This document shows, piece after piece, positions 46,270 to 54,680 of a stretch of 64,000 bases of DNA. Numbering within the stretch: position 1 is the stretch's first letter; each line of letters starts with the position of its first letter. The translations under genes and the position numbers were made by a program. The notes beneath the pieces were generated by a model, which was not told the DNA's origin, ran no database searches, and saw only the letters and a list, made by a program, of their open reading frames with translations. Source of the DNA: Tannerella sp. (GTDB lineage: Bacteria > Bacteroidota > Bacteroidia > Bacteroidales > Tannerellaceae); contig JAITVY010000108.1 in NCBI GenBank assembly GCA_031285565.1, positions 1-64,000 of the forward strand. The letters are read 5' to 3'.

Positions 46270-47169
46270 ATGAAAAAGAAAATCATATTGTTTTACAACA
46301 ATCCGGAATGGAATAAGGATGCATTTCAGGAGTTACAGGAGGCTCCAACAAATTATATAATAACATGCGACCGGAGTCTTTTTGGTAAAGCGCATGTTGT
46401 TATTTTTCACTTATTTGACCTGTATCAGCACATGAAGGATGATATAGAAAAAACAGAGAACCAGTTATGGGTAGCTTGGAATATGGAATGTGAGGAGCAT
46501 TTCTCATGGATGAAGGATAAGGAAGTCCGTGAATTGTTCGATATCAGAATGGATTACTTCCAAGATGCGGATATTGTATGTCCGTATTACCGGAATATAA
46601 AGGAAAACAATATGCCCAAAGTTACAGGTTTAGAAATAAGAGAGGATAAGACATGCATGATGATATCAAGCCCATTCAATCAGAGCAGGCGAAAAGAATA
46701 TCTTGAAAAACTGATGAAGTACACCATTATTGATTCATATAGCAGGCTATACAATAACAAGCTCTTGGAAAATGACCGGGGGAGAGAATCCAAAATGGAA
46801 CTTTACACCAAATACAAGTTTGTTATCGCCTTTGAGAACGCAATCGGGAAAGACTATGTTACCGAGAAGTTCTACGACCCGTTGCTGGCAGGTTCGGTTC
46901 CGGTCTATTTGGGTGCGCCCAACATAGATAAATTTGTCCCGGGAGATAATTGTTTCGTAGATGTAAGGAATTACAAATCACCGGAGGAATTGGCCAAATA
47001 CCTGAATCGGTGTATGACGGATGAAAAGGAATATATGAAATATCACAAATGGCGTGAACTTCCGTTTCGTAAAAGTTTTACCGATATGGAGAAAGAGCAG
47101 GATACGAACCCGTTTATCCGCTTGTGTGAATTGCTGGATAAAAAGTATTTCGGAAATGTACAGTATTAA
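46270..47169 (+). CDS. GT10-like (fucosyltransferase-fold) glycosyltransferase
   Basis: 299 residues. The C-terminal half has the GT10 motif: YKFVIAFENAIGKDYVTEKFYDPLLAGSVPVYLG, then NIDKFVPGDNCF. Family members transfer fucose from GDP-fucose, usually alpha-1,3 to GlcNAc; related ones use other donors. The N-terminal acceptor-binding part (KIILFYNNPEWNKDAFQEL) is unlike known examples. It starts 56 bp after the GT4 gene and 9 bp before the GT2 gene on the same strand. Confidence 0.85.
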   Translation: MKKKIILFYNNPEWNKDAFQELQEAPTNYIITCDRSLFGKAHVVIFHLFDLYQHMKDDIEKTENQLWVAWNMECEEHFSWMKDKEVRELFDIRMDYFQDADIVCPYYRNIKENNMPKVTGLEIREDKTCMMISSPFNQSRRKEYLEKLMKYTIIDSYSRLYNNKLLENDRGRESKMELYTKYKFVIAFENAIGKDYVTEKFYDPLLAGSVPVYLGAPNIDKFVPGDNCFVDVRNYKSPEELAKYLNRCMTDEKEYMKYHKWRELPFRKSFTDMEKEQDTNPFIRLCELLDKKYFGNVQY

Positions 47170-47178
47170 TATATAATT

Positions 47179-48048
47179 ATGAAACCCGCCATCAGTATCG
47201 TTATGCCTGCCTATAATGCAGGAAATTATATCTCCGAATCGATAGAAAGCATTCTGAGCCAAATATTCGATGATTTTGAACTGATCATAATTGATGACGG
47301 ATCTACCGACAATAGTGTAGAAATTGTGAATTCATATCATGACAGCCGTATCGTTCTGTTGGAAAATCCCCATGATTTTATCCTTTCATTGAACACGGGC
47401 ATAGAAATATCAAAAGGAAAATACATTGCCCGGATGGATGCGGATGATATCATGATGCCCAATCGACTGCAACTCCAATACGAATTTATGGAATCTCATC
47501 CGGATGTTGATATTTCTGGCGGCTGGATGGAAACATTTGGAAACGGAAAGGAGATCATACAACAACCATTATCCCATAACGATATTTTGTCAATCATGTT
47601 GATGCACTGTCCGCTTTACCATCCCACTGTTATACTGCGCCGAGATTCAATATCCAAACTTCCGTCTTTTCCGTATATCTACAAGCAGAAGTTTATCTAC
47701 GCTGAGGATTATAAACTATGGACGGAGTTAGCTATGGCTGGCTTACATTTTGCAAACATACCGGAAATCTTGCTTAAGTACCGCCTCTCGGAAACACAGA
47801 ACACATCAAGATTTGTTTCTCAAATGCATGATGGCAGCAAGCATATTCAAGCAGAATACCTTGAGTATATATCCGAAAAATTAGTCGAAAATGATGAGAA
47901 ACTATTCGGATTTATAAACCGGACAATAGAACTTTTCAATGAAAGCATCCTGACATTTAGTACTCTAAAACAAGTGATATGTGATATTTATAGGAACCAA
48001 CTAAAAGAATTACGGCGGAAAGACAAAGTTAAAGTCTTGTTCTCTTAA
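47179..48048 (+). CDS. GT2-family glycosyltransferase
   Basis: 289 residues, GT-A fold. The nucleotide-sugar site is ISIVMPAYNAGNYISESIESIL, LIIIDDGSTDNS and ARMDADDIMMP, with the DxD-type metal motif. LYHPTVILRRD and AEDYKLWTELA are the family's acceptor-side motifs. It adds one sugar from an activated donor. The stop lies right where a remnant of a fourth glycosyltransferase begins, so its last residues may have been altered by that junction. Confidence 0.9.
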   Translation: MKPAISIVMPAYNAGNYISESIESILSQIFDDFELIIIDDGSTDNSVEIVNSYHDSRIVLLENPHDFILSLNTGIEISKGKYIARMDADDIMMPNRLQLQYEFMESHPDVDISGGWMETFGNGKEIIQQPLSHNDILSIMLMHCPLYHPTVILRRDSISKLPSFPYIYKQKFIYAEDYKLWTELAMAGLHFANIPEILLKYRLSETQNTSRFVSQMHDGSKHIQAEYLEYISEKLVENDEKLFGFINRTIELFNESILTFSTLKQVICDIYRNQLKELRRKDKVKVLFS

Positions 48049-48259
48049 AAGGTTTCCGGAAGAATCCCTATCCTTATATAAAGGCTTCGGATATATTTGT
48101 ATTATCCTATTACAGTGATGGATACCCATTGATTATCTGTGAAGCGCTCTGCTTAGGGAAGACTATTGTAGCCAAAATGTATCAGGGCTAAAAGAAGTGC
48201 TGGGATATGGGGAATACGGTATGCTGGTGAAAAATGATGCAAGACCTGAAATATTGAGC
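48033..48259 (+). pseudogene. C-terminal remnant of a GT4-family glycosyltransferase
   Basis: In one frame the DNA reads GFRKNPYPYIKASDIFVLSYYSDGYPLIICEALCLGKTIVAKM, the donor-binding end of a GT4 enzyme. After a frameshift near 48180 the next frame continues KEVLGYGEYGMLVKNDARPEIL. There is no N-terminal two-thirds. The remnant ends exactly at 48259, one base before the 62-bp repeat that is the end of the sigma gene, so it was cut by the recombination that placed the repeat. Confidence 0.85.
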
Positions 48260-48321
48260 TTATTTATATAACACAAAAACCGTTAACAACAGATTAATGG
48301 AGATATCCGCATTTTTGTTGA
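48260..48321. repeat. 62-bp direct repeat, right copy
   Basis: This is the 3' end of the ECF sigma gene including its stop codon (48260-48262). It differs from 39804-39865 at one base. Same orientation as the left copy. Confidence 0.9.
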
Positions 48322-48820
48322 AATAAGCCTTTATAAATTTGATCGCTTCTGAAATATGCTCTTGCACGGTGTTAACCGAAATATTTAATTCGGCTGCAAT
48401 CCCCTTATGAGGCATACATTCAATCCGGCTCATCGTAAATACTCTTTGACGTTGCGGAGGGAGTTGACCGATTGCATTTTGAAGAATCTTTTGATATTCG
48501 GCATAGATTAGGTGGGAATCGACCGCTTCTACTTCCGTAATGGCTTGTGCGGACAATATTTGTTTCACCTTCTCGTCTATATCAATGTCACGAAAATAAT
48601 TGAATATGCGGTTTCGCGCCATCGTGTAGAAAAAAGAAGATAAGGATAAATCCGGATTGATAAAAGAACGCAATTCCCATAAACGGATAAATATTTCCTG
48701 GAAAATGTCGCCCACTTCTTCTTTGGATTTAAGCAAGTGAAAACAAAAACAATACAGTTTGTCTTTGTAGCGTACATAAATATGTCTACTTTGGCAAGTT
48801 ATTCGCCTGACAGCTGTCAA
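48260..48820 (-). pseudogene. ECF sigma factor, probably 5'-truncated
   Basis: The frame encodes sigma region 2 (YVRYKDKLYCFCFHLLKSKEE, DIFQEIFIRLWELRSF, FFYTMARNRIFNYFRD) and region 4 (AIGQLPPQRQRVFTMSRIECMPHKGIAAELNISVNTVQEHISEAIKFI). The family's first 15-20 residues, which lead into YVRYKDKL, are missing: only TTG at 48820 is available as start, the residues before YVRY look random, and a stop lies just upstream. The lost 5' end is replaced by a set of 22-bp repeats. It was probably paired with a FecR gene. Weak expression from TTG cannot be excluded. Confidence 0.7.
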
Positions 48821-48892
48821 ACGATCACCTGATATTTGTCAAATGCTCGCTTGATGGCTGTCAGACGAACACTTCACAAATATCAGGCGAAT
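48792..48892. repeat. Iteron-like array of imperfect 22-bp repeats
   Basis: TGTCAAACG, TGTCAAATG, TGTCAGACG and TATCAGGCG begin at 48815, 48837, 48859 and 48881, exactly 22 bp apart. A weaker copy (TGGCAAG) begins at 48792. Between them run CACCTGAT, CGCTTGAT and similar. Inverted repeats are superimposed: ATTCGCCTGA/TCAGGCGAAT (48801 and 48883) and CCTGATATTTGT/ACAAATATCAGG (48828 and 48876). Confidence 0.75.
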
Positions 48893-48974
48893 AATTAAAT
48901 CGGATAAAACGACCAGTTAAACCCAGTAAGATACATTGCTACGTAAAGAAGAATCGACAGACAGATTCGCATCC

Positions 48975-51710
48975 CTACTCTTGCGACTGCAACGTATACG
49001 TTCCCGAACCTAATTCGATGATAACCGAACCGTCTGTTTCATTCACAGTATGTATACCCGGCAGCGTTGTATCCGGTTTAATACCAAACCGCGAAGGAAG
49101 TTTTACGGTCGCCGTCGTATTGGCAGGAATCGTTATGTTCCACGTCAGTTGATCTCCGTTCCGCTGCCAGTGACTGGCTATCGTACCGTATGGCGAATTA
49201 TACGAAGCTTTTACATAGTCCAGTTTTTCCGGGAATACGGGTTCCATCCATATTTTCTTGAATCCAACCGATGAGGGATCGTTCTTGATCCCGGCCAGGT
49301 TTTCGTAATACCATATCAGTAAATCACCAAGTAACATTACATGGTTCCGCGAATTCATTGCCGGGTTGGCTGTGTCACCATTCCATAATTCCCAAATCGT
49401 GGTAGCACCATTCCGTATCATATATCCCCACGATGGATACGTTTCATTCGTCACAATTTTATATGCCAGTTCAAGGTTTCCATGCTGTGTTAATCCACGC
49501 ATCAGATGCTGGATTCCCAGTACCCCGGCGCTTACATGGCTTTTGCAATCGCCTTCTGTCTTTTCCACGATATTGGCAAATACTTTTTCTTCATATCCTA
49601 CAGGTACAAGCCCTAATTGCAATGAAAGCAAATTAGCCGTTACCGTATTATTATCATACTGGGCTGTTTCTGTATTAAAGAACTTTTTATTATAGGCTTC
49701 TTTTATTTTCCCGGCTAATTCCGCATATTGCGCTGCATCTTCCGGTAATTGATTCATGCCGGCAAATTTCTCCATCAATTGCAGGATGCTATAAAAGACA
49801 GTAGTACTTAAGACTTGCCCGCTTGTCTTACGTGAGGGATCCTGGGAATGGATCAGTTCGGGTGATTCGGGAGGCATACACCAATCGCCATAGGTATCTT
49901 TCATCAGGATATAGTCCTGCATATTGTTGTTTGCCATATGATTTACCCAACGTTTCATAGAGGGATAGCGCGTTCTGATGGAATAGTCGTCACCAAATTG
50001 GGTGTAAAGCATATCGGCTACATAGAAATAGGCAGCAGGCCAGGTAACATCATCGTTATAGATAGTCCAGTAACGTGGGGATACAACGGAAATACTGCCA
50101 TTTTCATTCATGGATTCTTCAATATCTACCAGCCATTTCTTATACATCAACGCATTATCGAAAATAAAGCTTTCCCCATAGGCGCCGGTCGTGCGGTCGC
50201 CCAACCAGCCCAGGCGTTCATCGCGCTGCGGACAATCAGTCGGCATACCCCGGTAATTCCCGCGTATGCCCCAGTAGGAGTTAGCATGTAATTTGTTGAC
50301 CAGTTCGTTGGAGGTCTCAAATGTTCCGATTGTCTCCATTTGATCGTAAACTACTTTCCCGGTAAAATCGGCAACAGTAGGTTCATAATCGAGTCCGGAG
50401 ATTTCAGTAAATTGGAATCCATGGTATACAAACAGGGGTTCCCAGGTGAATGCGCCATCTGCAGCAGGGGTATAGATATCGGTCACCAATGCACCACGCA
50501 AATTATCCATATATAGTTCGGTACCGTCCGGCTTTAATACTTCTGCAAAGCGCATGGTTATGGGTTGATCTTTTTTACCTTTTAACCGTACCTGTAACAG
50601 GCCCACCATATTCTGCCCCATATCGACAATGTATTTCCCGCCACCTACAGCTTTGACAGACACAGGACGGATTTCTTCCATGACTTTCAGGCTGGGCGAG
50701 AGTTGAGCTACCAACTTTCCTTTGGGGGCCTCCATTGGTTCTGACTGTTGCCATGCGGAAGCATCATATCCGCTCTTCGTCCATTCGCCTAACTCAAGGC
50801 AGGCGTCATATTTCTCACCATCGAATTCGTTATTTTCAACAATAGGACCTTTGTTAGTAGCCTGCCATGTTTCATCAGTGATAAGGGTTATTTGTTCGCC
50901 ATTTTCATATTCAACCTGTAGTTGGGCTGACAAACGGGGCAACCCAAAACCTAACATCCCCCGTTCACGCATCGTCAGGTAGCGGCCGTTACCAAGGGCT
51001 ACCCCAAGTGTATTTCCTCCCTGATGTAACAGTTCCGTCACATCATAAGTCAGGTAGGGTACAGAGGCGTCATACCAGGTTGGCAGGGGACCGAAGACAT
51101 CATTCCCGACCTGCTTACCATTAAGGTAACAGACAGAGGATCCGACACCGGATACATACAGGACAGCACGTTTAGGTTTGGAAGCGGCTTCGAATTCTTT
51201 ACGGAGATAACGGGCAGACAGGATCGTACGGTTGTCTACGACTTTCAGGTTTACTGTGTCATTGATACCGATCCATTGGGCTTTCCAGTCGGAATTGTTT
51301 AGTAATGCCATTGACCAATGCTGGATTTGGCTTTCACTTTTCCCTCCTTTATTACTCCATACCGTCAGTTGCCAGTAATAGCGTTTACCGGATTCAAGGG
51401 GTTTACCTTCATAAGTTACAAACAGGGATTGATCGGATTCGATCTTGCCGGTTGACCACAACAGGTTGGTTTCTTCCTGTAATTCTTTTTCGGATGCTGC
51501 AACTTTAATCTGATAGGCAGCTTGCATTACATCCTGCTTATCACTGGTCAGTTTCCAGGAGAAGCGAGGGGTTTTCTCACTTATCCCTTCGGGATTTTCA
51601 AGCTGCTCGGTTTGTATGGAGGTGATCTTAATGTCTCCTGTACCGCCTTCGGAGGTACAACCTACTATACAGAATAGCAGTAGTGTGAATGAAAAAATCT
51701 TCTTTAGCAT
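48975..51710 (-). CDS. Alpha-L-rhamnosidase (GH78) lipoprotein
   Basis: 911 residues. The lipoprotein signal (FSFTLLLFCIVGC) places it on the cell surface or in the periplasm. Fibronectin- and carbohydrate-binding-like modules occupy the first half (FSWKLTSDKQDVMQAAYQI, YLNGKQVGNDVFGP). The GH78 (alpha/alpha)6 barrel (about 480-800) shows PTDCPQRDERLGWLGD with catalytic carboxylates, TYGDWCMPPE, GVLGIQHLMRGL and TTIWELWNGD. A C-terminal beta domain ends the protein. It releases L-rhamnose from plant glycosides, pectin side chains or microbial glycans. It has its own -7 box and lies downstream of the bicupin gene with a 388-bp gap. Confidence 0.95.
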   Translation of the reverse strand: MLKKIFSFTLLLFCIVGCTSEGGTGDIKITSIQTEQLENPEGISEKTPRFSWKLTSDKQDVMQAAYQIKVAASEKELQEETNLLWSTGKIESDQSLFVTYEGKPLESGKRYYWQLTVWSNKGGKSESQIQHWSMALLNNSDWKAQWIGINDTVNLKVVDNRTILSARYLRKEFEAASKPKRAVLYVSGVGSSVCYLNGKQVGNDVFGPLPTWYDASVPYLTYDVTELLHQGGNTLGVALGNGRYLTMRERGMLGFGLPRLSAQLQVEYENGEQITLITDETWQATNKGPIVENNEFDGEKYDACLELGEWTKSGYDASAWQQSEPMEAPKGKLVAQLSPSLKVMEEIRPVSVKAVGGGKYIVDMGQNMVGLLQVRLKGKKDQPITMRFAEVLKPDGTELYMDNLRGALVTDIYTPAADGAFTWEPLFVYHGFQFTEISGLDYEPTVADFTGKVVYDQMETIGTFETSNELVNKLHANSYWGIRGNYRGMPTDCPQRDERLGWLGDRTTGAYGESFIFDNALMYKKWLVDIEESMNENGSISVVSPRYWTIYNDDVTWPAAYFYVADMLYTQFGDDYSIRTRYPSMKRWVNHMANNNMQDYILMKDTYGDWCMPPESPELIHSQDPSRKTSGQVLSTTVFYSILQLMEKFAGMNQLPEDAAQYAELAGKIKEAYNKKFFNTETAQYDNNTVTANLLSLQLGLVPVGYEEKVFANIVEKTEGDCKSHVSAGVLGIQHLMRGLTQHGNLELAYKIVTNETYPSWGYMIRNGATTIWELWNGDTANPAMNSRNHVMLLGDLLIWYYENLAGIKNDPSSVGFKKIWMEPVFPEKLDYVKASYNSPYGTIASHWQRNGDQLTWNITIPANTTATVKLPSRFGIKPDTTLPGIHTVNETDGSVIIELGSGTYTLQSQE

Positions 51711-51749
51711 AGATTTAGAGTCTTAAAATATTACTATTATGATACTTCC

Positions 51750-51780
51750 CAAAAGTAATCATTTTTTGTCCATTTAACAA
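51750..51780 (-). promoter_or_regulatory. Promoter of the rhamnosidase gene
   Basis: On the minus strand a -33 TTG (51780-51778) and a -7 box TACTTTTG (51757-51750) lie 20 bp apart. The start codon is 40 bp downstream. Confidence 0.6.
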
Positions 51781-51919
51781 TAAGGTAATCTTGTTTTTTT
51801 TTAATTTATTTTGCGAACAATATTTAGACTGATTCTTAATGTAAATGGATCAGCCATTCACTAACATATGTTAAATATAGGTTTATTTTAGCTCAATTTC
51901 CCCCTTTTTTAGCCAAGTG

Positions 51920-51974
51920 ATCCTATAAGGATCTAGTAAGGATCCTATAAGCATCTTATATGCATCCTACAAAC
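51920..51974. repeat. Five 11-bp tandem repeats
   Basis: GATCCTATAAG, GATCTAGTAAG, GATCCTATAAG, CATCTTATATG and CATCCTACAAA follow each other without gaps. Eleven base pairs is close to one helical turn, so a regulator could bind the same DNA face repeatedly. The array lies about 160 bp upstream of the rhamnosidase -7 box. Confidence 0.75.
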
Positions 51975-52098
51975 CTCTATTTTTATTATAACAATGTATT
52001 TATTTGCATTTTTTCATAAAATACAAATATATCAAAAAGGAAAGATGGTTTACTGGTTAGTTAGTTTCTGGTAATATATTTAGTGGAGTCAACGATGA

Positions 52099-52896
52099 TT
52101 AATAGGTTGAAATAGCAACAAAAATCAACGGCTCATCACTTGTTTTCTTTAATAAATAGGACTCGCCTTTCGGACAATAAAACGTATTGTCTGTATTTAG
52201 TATGGCATGCTGTCCGCCAAAGCTAACTTCCGCATCTCCGGATATGATATAGACAGCAGTCTGTTTATCTTTTTCAAAGTCATTCGCCGGGAAATTCTCT
52301 GTCTTGTCTATAGCACGCTCCAATATGATTTCAAAACCATCTGCAAATGTTTTATCAAGTGCAATAATATGCGAAGCAGTGCCTTTTATCCACTCCGGAT
52401 CTTTTGATATATAATAACAGCAGTCTTCAAACGTATAATCAGATTTTCCTACTTTGTAAGGTTTTGATACCGATTGGATCGTTTCGCGTTTGAGTACCAG
52501 ATATTTTATGGTATCATTCCCCACCCGTTGAATATTATGAAATGATCCGCTGGGGGTATAAACAAAATCACCGGTATCCAGAATCCGTTCTTCTCCGTTG
52601 ATATGGAAATTAACCGGCCCTTTTATGATGTAAAAAGCCTCATCTTCATGATGGGTATGTGGCGAGTGTGTTTGAGTACCCTCATATACGCACGACATTT
52701 TAACGGTAAGGGTGTCTGCCATACCTCTAGGTATATAATAGTGAGCCCAGCCATTTTTGTTTTTATCAACTTTGTTTTCGTCAAAACGGTCAATATAAGA
52801 TTCAATATCTCCCGAGATAGCACACTGCTTATTCTGAGCAAAGGATATAAATGGGATCGTAAAAATGTAGATCAGGAAGTAAATTGTTGTTTTCAT
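52099..52896 (-). CDS. Secreted bicupin protein
   Basis: 265 residues from ATG at 52896 (the frame opens at 52905). A signal peptide (TIYFLIYIFTIPFISFAQ) is followed by two cupin barrels. The first (about 55-140) has HTHHEDEAFYIIKGPVNF, with a His/Glu metal-binding set, and the return motif GDFVYTPSGSFHNIQ. The second (about 170-265) has TAVYIISGDAEVSFGG and NTFYCPKGESYLLKK but lacks the histidines. Cupins of this kind bind sugars or act as isomerases or dioxygenases; the function here is unknown. It lies between the oxidoreductase and rhamnosidase genes, all on the minus strand. Confidence 0.82.
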   Translation of the reverse strand: MKTTIYFLIYIFTIPFISFAQNKQCAISGDIESYIDRFDENKVDKNKNGWAHYYIPRGMADTLTVKMSCVYEGTQTHSPHTHHEDEAFYIIKGPVNFHINGEERILDTGDFVYTPSGSFHNIQRVGNDTIKYLVLKRETIQSVSKPYKVGKSDYTFEDCCYYISKDPEWIKGTASHIIALDKTFADGFEIILERAIDKTENFPANDFEKDKQTAVYIISGDAEVSFGGQHAILNTDNTFYCPKGESYLLKKTSDEPLIFVAISTY

Positions 52897-52965
52897 AATG
52901 AGCAATGTTATTATGTGCTTATCTTTTATAATGCGAATAAACTTGCATTATCTCTCTTTTATATT

Positions 52966-53125
52966 CTTTGCCTTGATGCAAAGAACCAAAAATCAGGGCT
53001 TAGTACGCTTCACACTGAAAAGTGACGTTTGCCGGCTAAAATCCATAGAACTCGTTCTTCGAACTCAAACAACATGGATTTCTAACGCCGTCTTCACTAC
53101 TTTTCAGGCTCATCGTACAAGGCCA
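52966..53125. repeat. Long imperfect palindrome (MITE-like) in a 380-bp gap
   Basis: The gap 52906-53285 has no supported gene. Nested inverted repeats are CTGAAAAGT/ACTTTTCAG (53015-53023 and 53099-53107) and AAATCCAT/ATGGATTT (53039-53046 and 53074-53081); the outer arms AGTACG and CGTAC extend them. A separate hairpin, CTTTGC/GCAAAG (52966-52971 and 52978-52983), precedes it. The pattern is that of a non-coding mobile repeat. Confidence 0.65.
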
Positions 53126-53285
53126 ATAAAAAGTGATTTGGAATAATTGCTGTTTTTTTATAATGTCTTATGTTACTTATCTCTATTGAGAAGAGTTGGG
53201 CTGACTTGAGAGCGACTTTTACCTAAAAAAATCAAACCTAATTCACCTATATGCCTTTAGCCAGCCCAACATATTTCATGAGATT

Positions 53286-54620
53286 CTATACTATTAATTC
53301 CCAACCCGGTTCGTAGGTACGCGACCATAAAGCCTGTCCTTCCGGACTGTTCAGTATATGTCCGTTAGACGGATCAATCATTAACCGTTGACCTGTCCGC
53401 CAGGCGATATTTCCTAACTGGACAAGCGTAGTACTCTTATGTAGTTTGCCAATATCACCATTTGGAAGACGGTTATCTTTAATTGCATCCAGGAAATCCT
53501 GTATGTGTCCCATATCCAGATTAGCACTGGGGCTTGAAGGATCGCGTCCGTCAATTACCTCTTTAGAATCTACTTCCTTCACTAACTTATTATCCAAATC
53601 ATATACACGATATCCATTGTGTCCGGTATGCATGGCGCCTGTTTCACCATAAAATATAACACCACGATCGCCACCTTCGGAATCACGTGAATTACAACTA
53701 CGTCCTTCCCAGGTAACCAGACAATCGTCTCCAAATTGCAAATTGATAATTTGCGTATCGGGTGTTTCCCAATCATCTTTAAAGACAAAACGGGCGCCTT
53801 CGGAACTTACATAAGTCGGGAAATCGACTCCCAGTCCCCAACGTATCACATCGATTTCATGTGTTCCGTTGTTCAAGGCTTCGCCTGTTCCCCAATGCCA
53901 GAACCAGTGCCAGTTATAATGAATCAGATTATCACGGTAGGCACGCCGGGGAGCCGGTCCCTGCCATAAATCGAAATCCAGGTTAGACGGAACATCAACC
54001 TGTTTCCCAAACCCGATAGATTTACGCTTATTCGTATACCAACCTCTTGCGAAATAGACACGGCCTATAATTCCTTCGTGCAGTTCTTTAATCCCCTGCA
54101 TTAAATATGGCCATGAACGACGCTGTGCACCAACCTGTACAATACGATTGTATTTCCGGGCGGCAGCAATACTCAATTCACCTTCACGTGGGTTATGGCT
54201 GCATGGTTTTTCCACATATACATGTTTGCCTGCCTGACATGCCATAATCGTAGCAGGTGCATGCCAATGATCGGGGGATGTAACCAATAATGCATCCAGG
54301 TCTTTATCTTCTAATACCTTACGGATATCACGCTCAACTTTGGGATTGCCTCCGGCTTTTTTAACGGCATTGACACCTTTCTCCAGCGCTTTATCCTCCA
54401 CATCACAAACATAGATCATCTCTACATTTTTAATACTCTGGAAATTGCGAGCCATTCCGGCTCCTCTTCCATTGGTTCCCATAACAGCTATATTGAACCG
54501 TTCATTGGCTCCTACGATGTTTGCATAGCTTTTGGCACTAAACGTCAGGCCACCCAATGTCATGCCCAAGCCTGTAGCTCCGACTTGTTTAATAAAAGTT
54601 CTTCTTGATGTATTTTTCAT
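53286..54620 (-). CDS. Gfo/Idh/MocA-family oxidoreductase, Tat-exported
   Basis: 444 residues from ATG at 54620; the open frame reaches 54674, but the Tat signal (NTSRRTFIKQVGATGLGMTLGG) starts there. The Rossmann fold has NIAVMGTNGRGAGMARNF, VCDVEDK, SPDHWHAPATIMACQAGKHV and the EKPCSHN motif with the family's catalytic Lys. The C-terminal part has WHWFWHWGTGEALNNGTHEID. It oxidises or reduces a sugar with tightly bound NAD(P), typical of periplasmic enzymes that open glycosides through 3-keto intermediates. It follows the DUF1080 gene by 60 bp, with a perfect palindrome between them. Confidence 0.93.
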   Translation of the reverse strand: MKNTSRRTFIKQVGATGLGMTLGGLTFSAKSYANIVGANERFNIAVMGTNGRGAGMARNFQSIKNVEMIYVCDVEDKALEKGVNAVKKAGGNPKVERDIRKVLEDKDLDALLVTSPDHWHAPATIMACQAGKHVYVEKPCSHNPREGELSIAAARKYNRIVQVGAQRRSWPYLMQGIKELHEGIIGRVYFARGWYTNKRKSIGFGKQVDVPSNLDFDLWQGPAPRRAYRDNLIHYNWHWFWHWGTGEALNNGTHEIDVIRWGLGVDFPTYVSSEGARFVFKDDWETPDTQIINLQFGDDCLVTWEGRSCNSRDSEGGDRGVIFYGETGAMHTGHNGYRVYDLDNKLVKEVDSKEVIDGRDPSSPSANLDMGHIQDFLDAIKDNRLPNGDIGKLHKSTTLVQLGNIAWRTGQRLMIDPSNGHILNSPEGQALWSRTYEPGWELIV

Positions 54621-54640
54621 ATGTAAATAAAATTCGTTAG

Positions 54641-54660
54641 AGACGCAATGCATTGCGTCT
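54641..54660. repeat. Intercistronic palindrome (AGACGC family), copy 2
   Basis: AGACGCAATG followed by its exact complement CATTGCGTCT, a perfect 20-bp palindrome, 20 bp before the oxidoreductase start. Confidence 0.85.
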
Positions 54661-54680
54661 GTACAGTATATCATTAATTT

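Larger units (their letters stand above)
51711..52098. other. 388-bp gap between the rhamnosidase and bicupin genes
   Basis: No gene is supported. It holds the promoter of the rhamnosidase gene (51750-51780) and an array of 11-bp repeats (51920-51974). Confidence 0.6.
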
